From positions 1-64,000 of the forward strand of contig PNNG01000017.1 in assembly GCA_013824115.1 (NCBI GenBank): a stretch of DNA of 64,000 nt, written 5' to 3'. Under the pieces are notes generated by a model. The model saw nothing but the letters and a program-made list of their open reading frames with translations, ran no database searches and was not told the origin of the DNA. A program made the position numbers and the translations under genes. This DNA comes from Sphingobacteriaceae bacterium. GTDB lineage: Bacteria; Bacteroidota; Bacteroidia; UBA7662. Shown here one piece after another: positions 41,616 to 50,034 of this stretch. Positions within the stretch are counted from its first letter, which is position 1; each line of letters opens with the position of its first letter.

Positions 41616-43357
41616 TTGCGGAGGTTGAATTGTTCGGCTTGGTCGTACAAGGGTTGTGTGCCACTGAAGGCAGCTAAGATGTTCGCTTCGGTGACCACTT
41701 CGGCAGGTGGACCAAAGGCCACCAAACGGCGGTTGATGAGCACCACCGCATCGAAATAGGCAGCGGCCTTCGACAAATCGTGGTGAATCATTACCACCGT
41801 GGCTCCTTTGGCCACTTTCTGGCGCAGGATGGTCATGATTTTTTCTTCCGTTGTAATGTCAACCCCCACAAAAGGTTCGTCGAGGAAGTACCAGCTGGCT
41901 TCTTGTGCCAGGGCACGGGCAATGAATACACGTTGTTGTTGTCCGCCTGAGAGCTCGCCAATTTGCTTGTTCCTCAGTGGTTCAATATCGAGGGCGCGCA
42001 ATTGCTCCAATACCAATTGGTGGTCGGCGGAGGTAATGCTTTCGAACGGCCGGCGGTGCGGATAGCGGCCCATCAGCACCACATCGTAGACGGTAGCTGG
42101 GAAGGTCCAATCGATTTCCTCCTTTTGCGGCACATAGGCCAGGTGGGTATGCAGCTCCGAAATGGGCAATCCGCCTAAACGTATATGTGAGCGGTCGGTT
42201 TCTACCAATCCCAAAATGCTCTTGAAAAGGGTGCTTTTGCCTGAGCCATTGGGGCCAAGCAAGCCGTATAATTTGCCGGGGGCCAACTGCAAGTCGAAAT
42301 GGTTGAGCACCACTTTGTTGTCGTAAGCCACGGTGAGGCTGCTTACTTCTAAGGACGATGCCAGAGGGATAGCACCTGATTTGGGTCGTTGTATGCGGAG
42401 TGCTAACCAGCCGAATGCAGCCAAAAAGAACAAGGCAATGACGCCTAAGAGCAGCAAATCGAGCCGGCGTTGTTCGTTGGTGGCTGCGCCGCCTAATCCT
42501 TCGGCCAGGGTACGGGCGTTGTGTAGCAGCATGCGCAGGTAGGTGTCGGCACCGCTGCCTTCGGGCCCCATGCTGTCGGCATACATGCTGCCTCCAATGC
42601 GGATGCCTGCATCTTCGGCCACTTGCTGCAGCAATTTGGGATTGATGGTGCTTTCCACAAATATGGCCGGCAGTTTTCGGCTTTCGATGGTGTTGATCAG
42701 CGCCTGCAAATCGGCGGTGCGCACTTCGGCATCGGTGGTGGTGCCCAAAACCGAAATTACGTCCATTTGGTATCGCTGGCCAAAGTAGCGGAAGGCATCG
42801 TGGGTAGTGGCAATCACGCGGCGTTGTGCTGGAATGCCGGCTAACAACTGTTCAATTTGTTGGTGGGTGGACAGCAACAAACTGTCGTAGCGGGCCAGCC
42901 GCGCTTGCAAATAAGCAGTTTGCGCAGGCACCAATTGTTGCAAGGCCAGGCTGATGTTTTGGGCATATTGTCGGCCCAACAGCGGATCCATCCAAGCATG
43001 CGGATCGTAGCTACCGGCATGTTCTTCATTGCCAATAGGGGTGATGCCTTGGGTGGCTGTGATGCGTTGGGCTTTTTTGCCTGCCTGGGTGATGAGTTCG
43101 CTGAGCCAGCCTTCGAGGTTCAGTCCGTTTTCTACGATGAGGTCGGCCTGGGCCAGCAGCAGGGCATCGCCGGGAACCGCATCGTAAATGTGTGGATCGG
43201 CACCTAAGGGAAGCAGGGAGCGCACTTCCACGGTCTCACCACCCAATTCGCGCGTCATATCGGCCAAAAAGCTGGTAGTGGCAACCACCAGTGGTTTTTG
43301 GGCTTGTGCGTTAAGTACGCATGCCAAGAGCAAAGGAAATACCCACTTCCATTTCAT
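41612..43357 (-). CDS. Metal-binding protein fused to ABC ATPase
   Basis: A 581-residue fusion. Signal peptide 1-19; ZnuA/TroA-type substrate-binding domain about 20-290 with ligands His56 (GADPHIY), His120 (YDPHAWMD), His186 (TTHDAF) and Asp261 (YADSMG); a membrane helix 301-322; then a cytoplasmic ABC ATPase from about 337: Walker A GPNGSGKST 368-376, signature LSGGQ 469-473, Walker B YFLDEP 490-495, and HHD switch. The H/H/H/D ligand set is the TroA/Zn-type one. The binding protein is thus tethered to the ATPase through a single helix. It heads the two-gene metal-uptake operon. Confidence 0.9.
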   Translation of the reverse strand: MKWKWVFPLLLACVLNAQAQKPLVVATTSFLADMTRELGGETVEVRSLLPLGADPHIYDAVPGDALLLAQADLIVENGLNLEGWLSELITQAGKKAQRITATQGITPIGNEEHAGSYDPHAWMDPLLGRQYAQNISLALQQLVPAQTAYLQARLARYDSLLLSTHQQIEQLLAGIPAQRRVIATTHDAFRYFGQRYQMDVISVLGTTTDAEVRTADLQALINTIESRKLPAIFVESTINPKLLQQVAEDAGIRIGGSMYADSMGPEGSGADTYLRMLLHNARTLAEGLGGAATNEQRRLDLLLLGVIALFFLAAFGWLALRIQRPKSGAIPLASSLEVSSLTVAYDNKVVLNHFDLQLAPGKLYGLLGPNGSGKSTLFKSILGLVETDRSHIRLGGLPISELHTHLAYVPQKEEIDWTFPATVYDVVLMGRYPHRRPFESITSADHQLVLEQLRALDIEPLRNKQIGELSGGQQQRVFIARALAQEASWYFLDEPFVGVDITTEEKIMTILRQKVAKGATVVMIHHDLSKAAAYFDAVVLINRRLVAFGPPAEVVTEANILAAFSGTQPLYDQAEQFNLRK

Positions 43358-43370
43358 CCAACAAATATAT

Positions 43371-43390
43371 CAAATTTAGACTAGTCTAAA
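43371..43390 (-). promoter_or_regulatory. Palindromic operator over the -7 box of the metal transporter operon
   Basis: TTTAGACTAGTCTAAA, a perfect 16-bp palindrome (43375-43390), overlaps minus-strand TAAATTTG (43378-43371), a perfect TAnnTTTG -7 box. The ATG lies 14 nt further. The length, symmetry and placement fit a DtxR/MntR-type operator bound by the regulator domain encoded in the same operon. Confidence 0.7.
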
Positions 43391-43416
43391 AATATATTTC
43401 AGACGTGTGTTTTGGT

Positions 43417-43488
43417 GGTTTAGATGGTTTAAAGGGTTGAGAAGGTTTAGGGGGTTTAAAAGGTTTAGAAGGTTTAAGGGGTTTGGGG
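43417..43488. repeat. 9-bp minisatellite GGTTTARRN
   Basis: Eight consecutive units starting exactly every 9 bp (43417, 43426, 43435, 43444, 43453, 43462, 43471, 43480). Cores are GGTTTA with GGTTGA and GGTTTG variants. Non-coding, between the Spy-like gene and the metal transporter promoter. Confidence 0.85.
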
Positions 43489-43544
43489 CAAAAAAAGGTT
43501 GGGGATAGCTCACCAACCCATTGTCTTATTCATTTAGAGCCCTA

Positions 43545-43943
43545 CTATCTGGCAGGAATGGCTTCATCGCGCCCCCTTCCACCTGGTCGCTTTTGTTTGC
43601 GTTCCTTGCGTTTTTCTGCAATCATGGCTTTATCGGCTTCGTATGCCTTGCGCTGCTCTGGCGTTAGCACCGCTTCTATGGCTTTATCTTGCTCCAAGCG
43701 GGCGAGTTGGGCCTCTTCATTGGCTTTGCGGGCAAGGGCTTGTTTTTCGGTGATTTGCTTTTCCGAAATCACCAATTCTTCTTCGAGCTTCTGCTTCTGA
43801 TCGCTAGTGAGGGTATAACGTTCTGCCATTTTTTGCGCTTTGAGGGCGGCACGCTCTTCAGCGCTTTTATTGGCCTGAGGTGCCTGGGCCTGGGCGGCCA
43901 TTACTCCAAGTAACAGCAAGCCGATCATCATCCATGTCTTCAT
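43545..43943 (-). CDS. Spy/CpxP-like periplasmic protein
   Basis: A 132-residue secreted protein with signal peptide MKTWMMIGLLLLGVMAAQAQ. The mature part is all-helical and highly charged, with ERYTLTSDQKQKLEEELVISEKQITEKQALARKANEEAQLARLEQDKAIEAVLTPEQRKAYEADKAMIAEKRKERKQ, resembling LTxxQ-xxL/LTPEQRKxY repeats of Spy/CpxP-type proteins and small Bacteroidota homologues. Such proteins are ATP-independent chaperones or envelope-stress factors. It shares an ECF-like promoter with the 39129-39920 lipoprotein. A basic tail KKRPGGRGRDEAIPAR follows. Confidence 0.75.
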   Translation of the reverse strand: MKTWMMIGLLLLGVMAAQAQAPQANKSAEERAALKAQKMAERYTLTSDQKQKLEEELVISEKQITEKQALARKANEEAQLARLEQDKAIEAVLTPEQRKAYEADKAMIAEKRKERKQKRPGGRGRDEAIPAR

Positions 43944-43961
43944 TTTTTCAAGTTTAACAGT

Positions 43962-43992
43962 GCTCTGACCAGCAACAGGGAGCTGGGTTTAA
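43962..43992 (-). promoter_or_regulatory. ECF-like promoter, copy B
   Basis: Minus strand: TTAAACCC (43992-43985), 14-nt spacer, GGTCAGAGC (43970-43962), then 18 nt to the Spy-like ATG. A GTTAAMC motif 3 nt after the second box is also shared with copy A. Confidence 0.55.
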
Positions 43993-44062
43993 ACAAACCG
44001 GCCTTGATTTTTTTTCGAAGGTGCGAAACGCTTTCTTAACCGCGGGTGTTGATGAATTACAC

Positions 44063-44070
44063 TAATTTTG
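44063..44070 (+). promoter_or_regulatory. -7 box of the superoxide dismutase gene
   Basis: TAATTTTG, perfect TAnnTTTG, 25 nt before the ATG. Confidence 0.55.
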
Positions 44071-44095
44071 CAGTCCAACTTTAAAACAATTAAAA

Positions 44096-44704
44096 ATGGC
44101 ATTTGAACTACCCGCACTTCCTTACGCGCACAACGCGCTCGAACCGCATATCGACACCGCTACCATGGAAATTCACCATGGCAAACACCACGCGGCTTAT
44201 GTAAATAACCTCAATGCTGCCATTACTGGCACTGAAAACGAAGGCAAATCGCTCGAAGAGCTGATGGCCAACATCAGCAAATTGCCTGCTGCTGTACGTA
44301 ACAATGGCGGTGGCCACTACAACCACGGCTTGTTTTGGAGCGTCTTGGGTCCGAACGGTGGTGGTGAACCCACGGGTGCATTGGCCGAAGCCATCAACAG
44401 CACTTTCGGTTCTTTCGCCTCCTTCAAAGAAGAGTTTGCCAAAGCAGGCGCTACCCGTTTTGGTTCGGGCTGGGCTTGGTTGTGCGTTGAAAATGGCAAG
44501 CTGAAAGTTTGCAGCACGCCTAACCAAGACAATCCTTTGATGGATGTAGTGACCGATTGTAATGGTACCCCCATCCTCGGCCTCGATGTTTGGGAGCATG
44601 CTTACTACTTGCACTACCAGAACCGCCGTCCCGACTACATCACCGCTTTCTGGAACGTAGTAAACTGGGCTGAAGTGAGCCGCCGCTACGAGGCTGCGCT
44701 CTAA
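44096..44704 (+). CDS. sodA: Superoxide dismutase, Fe/Mn family
   Basis: A 202-residue cytoplasmic enzyme converting superoxide to oxygen and peroxide. Metal ligands: His27 (MEIHHGKHH), His76 ([11 protein letters not shown]), Asp163 and His167 ([13 protein letters not shown]). The outer-sphere Gln of NQDNPLM (about 143) and [10 protein letters not shown] place it on the Mn-type side, though cambialistic use is possible. Normal length. Monocistronic, own -7 box and a strong terminator. Confidence 0.95.
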   Translation: MAFELPALPYAHNALEPHIDTATMEIHHGKHHAAYVNNLNAAITGTENEGKSLEELMANISKLPAAVRNNGGGHYNHGLFWSVLGPNGGGEPTGALAEAINSTFGSFASFKEEFAKAGATRFGSGWAWLCVENGKLKVCSTPNQDNPLMDVVTDCNGTPILGLDVWEHAYYLHYQNRRPDYITAFWNVVNWAEVSRRYEAAL

Positions 44705-44722
44705 GCCGAATCGATATCCACA

Positions 44723-44757
44723 AAAAAAGCCGCTCCTATTGAAGGGGCGGCTTTTTT
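44723..44757 (+). terminator. Rho-independent terminator of sod
   Basis: A 14-bp stem AAAAAAGCCGCTCC/GGGGCGGCTTTTTT (one G-T pair) with loop TATTGAA; symmetric A/T arms, usable in both directions. Confidence 0.9.
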
Positions 44758-45002
44758 GCTGAAGAGCGGATGTGCCAAGAAAGGACATTGTTTAACCGCA
44801 GAGATTGAGAGAGGATTTTCGCTTGCAAATGGCTGTTTCCGTATGTTACTGCCTGCTGCGCCAAACAGCTGCTTTTTGGGTGCTGCTATTGGCCTCACCA
44901 GCGGCCGAGGTAGCGGAGCCTTTTGCTGGTAATGCTGCGCATTTCCAGCGGAGACCGCGGAGAAAAAGCCTGCGGCTTGAACGGTATGTTGGGTGATGGT
45001 GC
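44758..45002. other. Intergenic remnant, no gene
   Basis: Between sod and the convergent S10 peptidase. Contains CCGCAGAGA and CCGCGGAGA words (44797, 44955) reminiscent of decayed intergenic repeats rather than genes. Nothing else recognised. Confidence 0.4.
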
Positions 45003-46499
45003 TTACTTCAGTACGTTTTCGTAAAAGGTTTTCACATCGTTGGTGAAGGTCTTGAGGTCGCGCTCGCGGGTGTACATCATGTGGCCGCCTTCGTAGTATT
45101 TCATTTGCAACTGTTTGCGCAACTCAGGGCGCACAAACATGTGGTTGAGGGTGTAGTCGGTGGCAAAATAAGGTGTGGCCAAATCGTAATATCCATTGCA
45201 AATGAGGACTTGTAAATTGGGGTTTTTGTGGATAGATGCAGCTAAAACGCCCGAATTGTCGAGGTAACGGTTGGTGGCTTCGCCATAATTCCAGGGCTGC
45301 ACCTTGCCGGTGAGGATTTCGTAGACCTGGTCGGGATAAGGATACTGCAAGGTGGCGCGCAGGTGGTGGTTGATGGCCGAGGTGTACGGACCGTAAATGC
45401 TGAGGTTGTAGCTGGGGTCGTATTCGTAGCTTTCGCCACCGTCTTTGCGGTCGATGCCTTTGATGGTGGCATCAAAACGGCCTACGGTTTCGCCCTTCGA
45501 GCGCAGCAGTTCTTTGGTAAACTCCTGGGTACTTACCCGGTAGTGGTAGCCTTTGAGGAAAGTGGGCGATAAGCCGGTGAGTGCCGACAATTCGCTGCTC
45601 AGGCGCTTTTCTTCTTCTACCGATAGTTTATCGCCTTTCATGAGCAGGCTGTTGTACTCGCCCAAGGCAAAAGCTTCTGCTGCGCGCAGGGTAGTTTGTA
45701 GGTCGGCGAAACGGATTTTATCTAACAAGCCGTGGTACCATGCCGAAGCAGCAAAGCTGGGCAAAATGAGGGGGTAGGGCAGGTCGTTGCCGGCTGCCGG
45801 ACGAATGGTTTGGAAGTTCAGCACCGCCGAAACCAGCACAATGCCGTTGAGGTACATGCCATGACGGTCTTGCAGGTAGCCCGATAAGCCAGCGGCACGG
45901 GTGGTGCCATAACTTTCGCCCACCAAAAATTTAGGCGACTGCCAGCGGTTTTGGGTGCTGGTGTACTTGTAAATGAAGTCGCCCACCGAGCGCAAATCTT
46001 CACTGTAGCCGGTGAATTCTTTTTTGTCAGTGCCTTCGGCTGCCCTGCTGTAGCCCGTTTCAACCGGATCGATGAACACCAAATCGGTAAAGGCCAGCCA
46101 GCTGTAGCCATTGTCGGTGAGGTTGTAGGGTGGACGGGTGGCGCCGCCGTCATCGGTCATCACTATGCGTTTGGGACCGAGCGCGCCCATGTGCAGCCAA
46201 ACCGAGCTGGAGCCCGGACCGCCGTTGAAGCTGAAGGTCAGCGGACGTTTGCTGGCATCGGCACCGTCACGCTGGTAAGCGATGTAGAATATCTCGGCAA
46301 TCTTCTCGCCTTTGTCGTTCACCTGGCTTTGGTGGCCTGTGGTGGCGGTAAAGTTGATTTTTTGTCCGTTGATGGTTATGCTGTGCTTGGTGATCACCGG
46401 TGCGGGCCATTCGATTTTGGTCTTTGTGGCGGCTTTGTCACCTTGGGCAGCAACCGAAAGGGTTGATAGAATTAGCAGCAGCAAGAAAAGTTTGTTCAT
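45003..46499 (-). CDS. Serine carboxypeptidase-like peptidase, family S10
   Basis: A 498-residue secreted hydrolase with signal peptide MNKLFLLLLILSTLSVAAQ. Alpha/beta hydrolase fold with the S10 marks: NGGPGSSS (oxyanion), GESYGT (nucleophile Ser), CNGYYDLATPY (catalytic Asp) and EGGHMMY (catalytic His). It should remove C-terminal residues from peptides in the periplasm or outside. Start 46499 gives the signal peptide; an in-frame start 20 codons upstream is less likely. Monocistronic. Confidence 0.9.
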   Translation of the reverse strand: MNKLFLLLLILSTLSVAAQGDKAATKTKIEWPAPVITKHSITINGQKINFTATTGHQSQVNDKGEKIAEIFYIAYQRDGADASKRPLTFSFNGGPGSSSVWLHMGALGPKRIVMTDDGGATRPPYNLTDNGYSWLAFTDLVFIDPVETGYSRAAEGTDKKEFTGYSEDLRSVGDFIYKYTSTQNRWQSPKFLVGESYGTTRAAGLSGYLQDRHGMYLNGIVLVSAVLNFQTIRPAAGNDLPYPLILPSFAASAWYHGLLDKIRFADLQTTLRAAEAFALGEYNSLLMKGDKLSVEEEKRLSSELSALTGLSPTFLKGYHYRVSTQEFTKELLRSKGETVGRFDATIKGIDRKDGGESYEYDPSYNLSIYGPYTSAINHHLRATLQYPYPDQVYEILTGKVQPWNYGEATNRYLDNSGVLAASIHKNPNLQVLICNGYYDLATPYFATDYTLNHMFVRPELRKQLQMKYYEGGHMMYTRERDLKTFTNDVKTFYENVLK

Positions 46500-46565
46500 G
46501 GTGAGGTTTTGATAGCCAAAATAGGGATTTTGAATGAATATTGATTTGAATTTCTTCATAAATAT

Positions 46566-46663
46566 ACCAAATGGTATAAAACTAAAAGGTATAAATTAGA
46601 ATAGTTGAAATATTATACCATAAAGTATAAAACCATTTGGTAAAAAACTGAAAGGTGTAATTT
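46566..46663. repeat. AT-rich direct repeats and palindromes before the AAA ATPase
   Basis: Two copies of an ACCAaaTGGTatAAAACTaAAAGGT type sequence, at about 46566-46597 and 46632-46663, each starting with a palindrome (ACCAAATGGT; ACCATTTGGT), with a TTATACCATAAAGTATAA inverted repeat between them. The block lies between the S10 peptidase and AAA ATPase promoters. Confidence 0.6.
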
Positions 46664-46713
46664 GGTCCAAACGGTGAAATAGGTTATTTTCGAACAAATC
46701 CAAATGGCATTTG

Positions 46714-47889
46714 ATGGCAAGAGTCCCTTTTCGGTACGGATTTACAGTAAGCGATCGAACGTTTATCAACCGCGAGCATGAAATTGCGCGTTTGAAAAGC
46801 AATTTACTGGGGGGCATCAATACCATCTTGTTGGCGCCTCGGCGTTGGGGAAAGTCTTCGTTGGTGGAAAAAACCATAGAACACATTCGGCGAGAAGAAG
46901 CGGCAGTGAAAATCGTGCACATCGATTTGTTTTCGGCAGCAAACGAAACTGAATTTTTGCAACTGTTTGCACGCGAAGTGATCAAAGCCTCGAGCAACCG
47001 CTGGGAAGAGTGGATGGAGGTGGGTAAAAAGTTCTTCAAACGCCTCGTGCCCAAATTATCGGTAGGCAACGAGCCTTTTCATGATTTCCAAATTGGCTTT
47101 GAGTGGAGCGATTTGGAGCAGCATACCGACGAACTCTTGAACTTGCCCGAATTGATGGCTGAAGACAAAAATTGCCGCTTCATCATCTGCATAGACGAAT
47201 TCCAGAATCTCGCCACATTCAGCAGCTTCGCAAGTTTGGAGAAAAAGATGCGTGCTTGTTGGCAGCGACAAAAGCGGGTGAGTTATTGTTTGTACGGCAG
47301 CAAACGCCAATTGATGGCCGAATTGTTCAACCATCCCTCTAGGCCGTTTTACCGCTTTGGCGACCTCATGACCCTCTCCAAAATTGCCGAACACCATTGG
47401 GTGAGTTACATCACGGGCGCATTTGAGAGCACCCAAAAACACATTTCGTACGATTTGGCATTGACCCTCACCCGCTTGATGCAAAACCACGCCTGGTACG
47501 TACAGCAATTGGCGCATTACTTATGGAGCCGCACCCAAGCAGATGCCGATGTGGAGTTGTTTAATTCGGCACTTGACGAGTTGATTCAGGCCAACAGTCC
47601 GCTCTACCAGCGCGAAATTGAAGTCATGAGCAGCACCCAACTCAACTTACTGCGTGCCATCGCCCGGGGCGAAAGTCAGTTGAGCTCGGTGGAGGTCATG
47701 CACAAGTACGGGCTCGGAACCCCCAACAACGTCACCAAAAACAAGCGGCATTTTATTGCCAACGATTTCATAGAAGAAAGCGATACTAAAACCGGCACCC
47801 GCTCAACGCTTTACGAATTTGTGGATCCCGCTTTTGCTTTGTGGTTCAAAAAGCGGTTTTTTGGGGAAGAGTATAAGTTACGAGTATAA
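46714..47889 (+). CDS. AAA ATPase of the archaeal-type ATPase_2 family
   Basis: A 391-residue NTPase. The N-terminus MARVPFRYGFTVSDRTFINREHEIARL is the usual F-x-NRExE motif of this family. Walker A is APRRWGKSSL (41-50), Walker B FIICIDEFQ (about 157-165), with a sensor-like YCLYGSKRQLM. The C-terminal region is a winged-helix (QLNLLRAIARGESQLSSVEVMHKYGLGTPNNVTKNKRHFIANDFIEE...YEFVDPAFALWFKK), typical of DUF234-like partners in this family. Function is unknown; relatives behave like mobile or stress-linked ATPases. It is preceded by AT-rich direct repeats that look like operators. Confidence 0.85.
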   Translation: MARVPFRYGFTVSDRTFINREHEIARLKSNLLGGINTILLAPRRWGKSSLVEKTIEHIRREEAAVKIVHIDLFSAANETEFLQLFAREVIKASSNRWEEWMEVGKKFFKRLVPKLSVGNEPFHDFQIGFEWSDLEQHTDELLNLPELMAEDKNCRFIICIDEFQNLATFSSFASLEKKMRACWQRQKRVSYCLYGSKRQLMAELFNHPSRPFYRFGDLMTLSKIAEHHWVSYITGAFESTQKHISYDLALTLTRLMQNHAWYVQQLAHYLWSRTQADADVELFNSALDELIQANSPLYQREIEVMSSTQLNLLRAIARGESQLSSVEVMHKYGLGTPNNVTKNKRHFIANDFIEESDTKTGTRSTLYEFVDPAFALWFKKRFFGEEYKLRV

Positions 47890-47911
47890 ATAAGTTAGCG
47901 CTCATTTTAAA

Positions 47912-48526
47912 ATGGACATTTACCTTATTATTCTGCTTGTAATCTTAGGACTCGCTGCCGGACTCATCTTTTGGGTCTACAAGCTGTTCCGACTTTATAA
48001 AAGTGGACGCAAAAAATCATTTGCTGTTCAGGTTTCGGTCTTGATCGCCCTGACAATATTTGTGACTTGGCAACTTCAAATTTTTCCGCTTTCCAAGAAT
48101 TTTTACATTAAGGAGCAAACCACTAGGCTGAGTGGAAAAGAGTTCTGGAGTTGGGAAGAATTTGATTATGACAAGTGGGGAGTCCGCGGAGAAGGTTACA
48201 CACTGTATATCTACAAGTTTAATCAAGCGACTTCAGAATACTTTATGAAACCGGACTCCACGTTCTTTAGCAATTTCCCATCTCAGGATTTTGCAGACAT
48301 CAAATGGACACCAACCCCAGTTAATGCAAGGCATGCTGACATCTTAACGTTTGCGACACCAGAATATGCAGGCTGGTCAGGAGAGATTGTTCGGCGACAA
48401 AGTTTTATTCGAGAAATAGCAAATAGAAAAGGGTCGTATTATGCGTACAGACAACGTGGAGGCACTGACTTTTATATAATTTCTCCGGAAGACAGATTGG
48501 TAATCCTGATCAATCACAATATGTAA
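47912..48526 (+). CDS. Hypothetical membrane protein
   Basis: A 204-residue protein with two N-terminal membrane helices (about 3-25 and 37-55) and a soluble 150-residue C-terminal part (SKNFYIKEQTTRLSGKEFWSWEEFDYDKWGVRGEGYTLYIYKF and similar). No family recognised. It is AT-rich like the next gene and lies 22 nt after the AAA ATPase gene, so cotranscription is possible. An origin by transfer is likely from its composition. Confidence 0.6.
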   Translation: MDIYLIILLVILGLAAGLIFWVYKLFRLYKSGRKKSFAVQVSVLIALTIFVTWQLQIFPLSKNFYIKEQTTRLSGKEFWSWEEFDYDKWGVRGEGYTLYIYKFNQATSEYFMKPDSTFFSNFPSQDFADIKWTPTPVNARHADILTFATPEYAGWSGEIVRRQSFIREIANRKGSYYAYRQRGGTDFYIISPEDRLVILINHNM

Positions 48527-48675
48527 AAACGAGTGCTAACACGCGTTTGGCTGCAATGGGGGTTGGAGTGCTAAACTGAAACCTTTTCGTACTTTAGTAA
48601 ATCGAGCTGGCAATCATTGTGGTGCTCCTAATCCCCCACTGCGCCATGCGGGAGAACATAAACAGTAACTATCAT

Positions 48676-49452
48676 ATGGCAATGAGAAGCATAATTTTTC
48701 TTACAATAGTTGGACTTCTGTCCTCTTGTACTCCCAACGATAAAAAACAAAACAGATCAATAAATCTCACAGACCAGTTTAAGAGTTTTGATACGATTGT
48801 AAGTTTTTCGGGCTGTTGGTTAAGCGAGGACTATTACAATAGCATCATGCAGTTTAAGTCGCCAAAAAGAGCGCAAGAGGGATCACAGTTTGTTTTCATT
48901 CCAAACCGTACATTGCAACAGACAGTAATGATATACGATTTTCACGAAGGGGGCGCGTTTATGAAATTATTGAAACACGGTGATCGTTATGAATTCTGGG
49001 GAGTTCAAGAAGATAGTTTAACTCAAGAATTTTATTCCGTTGAAATAATTTCCACGACGAAAATCAAACTTGGCGAAAAAACATTTGTAAAAATCAACCC
49101 TGTCAATGGTAAGTACAATTATCGGATTTTAGAAGAGATTTTATTTGAAGGAAAATATGTGGGTTTCGACGGCAAGTCCATTGAGTTTAAGCCAAACGGA
49201 CAAGTGATTGGTTTGGATGATTTCACGTATTATGAACCGATAATTGATTATTTTGATGCAGGAATGCAGGTCGACCAAGTTGGACTTGGCAATTCTGAAA
49301 ATGACCTTGATTTGTTTGGTTTCAAGTTCAATAATGACACTTTAGAAATATATACACTCAGCTGTTTGTCATTTGAAGGCACAGATAATAAATGCGTTGA
49401 AGTTGACTACGGTGAATTAAAATATAAACTATTGAGAAAAAAACATAACTAA
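48676..49452 (+). CDS. Hypothetical lipoprotein, AT-rich
   Basis: A 258-residue protein. MAMRSIIFLTIVGLLSSC gives a lipobox Cys at 18 (LLSSC). The mature part is beta-rich with Asp/Glu and aromatic patches (WLSEDYYNSIMQF, FEGKYVGFDGKSIEFKPNGQVIGLDDFTYYEPIIDYF, LKYKLLRKKHN). No domain recognised. AT-rich. The start was set at 48676; an internal ATG two codons later also fits, and an upstream frame is open but poor. Confidence 0.6.
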   Translation: MAMRSIIFLTIVGLLSSCTPNDKKQNRSINLTDQFKSFDTIVSFSGCWLSEDYYNSIMQFKSPKRAQEGSQFVFIPNRTLQQTVMIYDFHEGGAFMKLLKHGDRYEFWGVQEDSLTQEFYSVEIISTTKIKLGEKTFVKINPVNGKYNYRILEEILFEGKYVGFDGKSIEFKPNGQVIGLDDFTYYEPIIDYFDAGMQVDQVGLGNSENDLDLFGFKFNNDTLEIYTLSCLSFEGTDNKCVEVDYGELKYKLLRKKHN

Positions 49453-49654
49453 TAAATTGTTATAAACAATGTAACGATATTACATTATAGCCTAGTTCTC
49501 CTATAGGGTTATTGTGATTAGTTGACAGATTTGTTTTTCAAAAACCATCCAAATTCACAGCCCTAAAATGGTACAGACAGGAGTTTATATTAATAATTAT
49601 TGCGTTTGCATGAATCAGCACATGCTGCTAAATTGCCGCTAAAACATCCTTAAT

Positions 49655-49957
49655 ATGAACCGCATTCAAACCTTCAAGGAATTTTACCCCTATTACCTCA
49701 GTGAACACAGCAAACCTGTCACCCGGGCCTTGCACTACATGGGCACAACCTTGTTTTTCGTGCTGCTTATTACCGGCTTGGTGCGAGGTAAGTGGTACTA
49801 TTTTGCCCTATTGCCCATCATGGGTTATGGCTTTGCCTGGGTGGGGCATTTTTTTGTAGAGAAGAACAAACCTGCCACCTTTCAGTATCCGTTGTGGAGT
49901 TTGGCCAGCGATTTTGTGATGTATTTTCAGTGGTTAACGGGAAGGTTGAAAGTGTGA
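49655..49957 (+). CDS. DUF962/Mpo1-like small membrane protein
   Basis: A 100-residue protein of the Mpo1-like (DUF962) family. The order FKEFYPYYLSEHSKPVTRALHYMGTTLFFVLL with GHFFVEKNKPATFQYPLWSLASDF shows the His-containing motifs (SEHSKP, RxLHYxG, GHFFVEKNKPATF) by which yeast Mpo1 acts as an iron-dependent alpha-dioxygenase of 2-hydroxy fatty acids. Two or three membrane helices. The bacterial role is unproven. Confidence 0.8.
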   Translation: MNRIQTFKEFYPYYLSEHSKPVTRALHYMGTTLFFVLLITGLVRGKWYYFALLPIMGYGFAWVGHFFVEKNKPATFQYPLWSLASDFVMYFQWLTGRLKV

Positions 49958-50034
49958 GGATCATAGTCAATAGGCGGTGGCTGGGTGAATGATTTTTGAA
50001 TAGGCAGCAATAGTCAGCGCAGCTACCAACAAAA

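Noticed and set aside
43417..43488. Telomere-like repeat
   Set aside because: Although GGTTTA-rich, the unit is 9 bp, internal to the sequence and flanked by ordinary genes.
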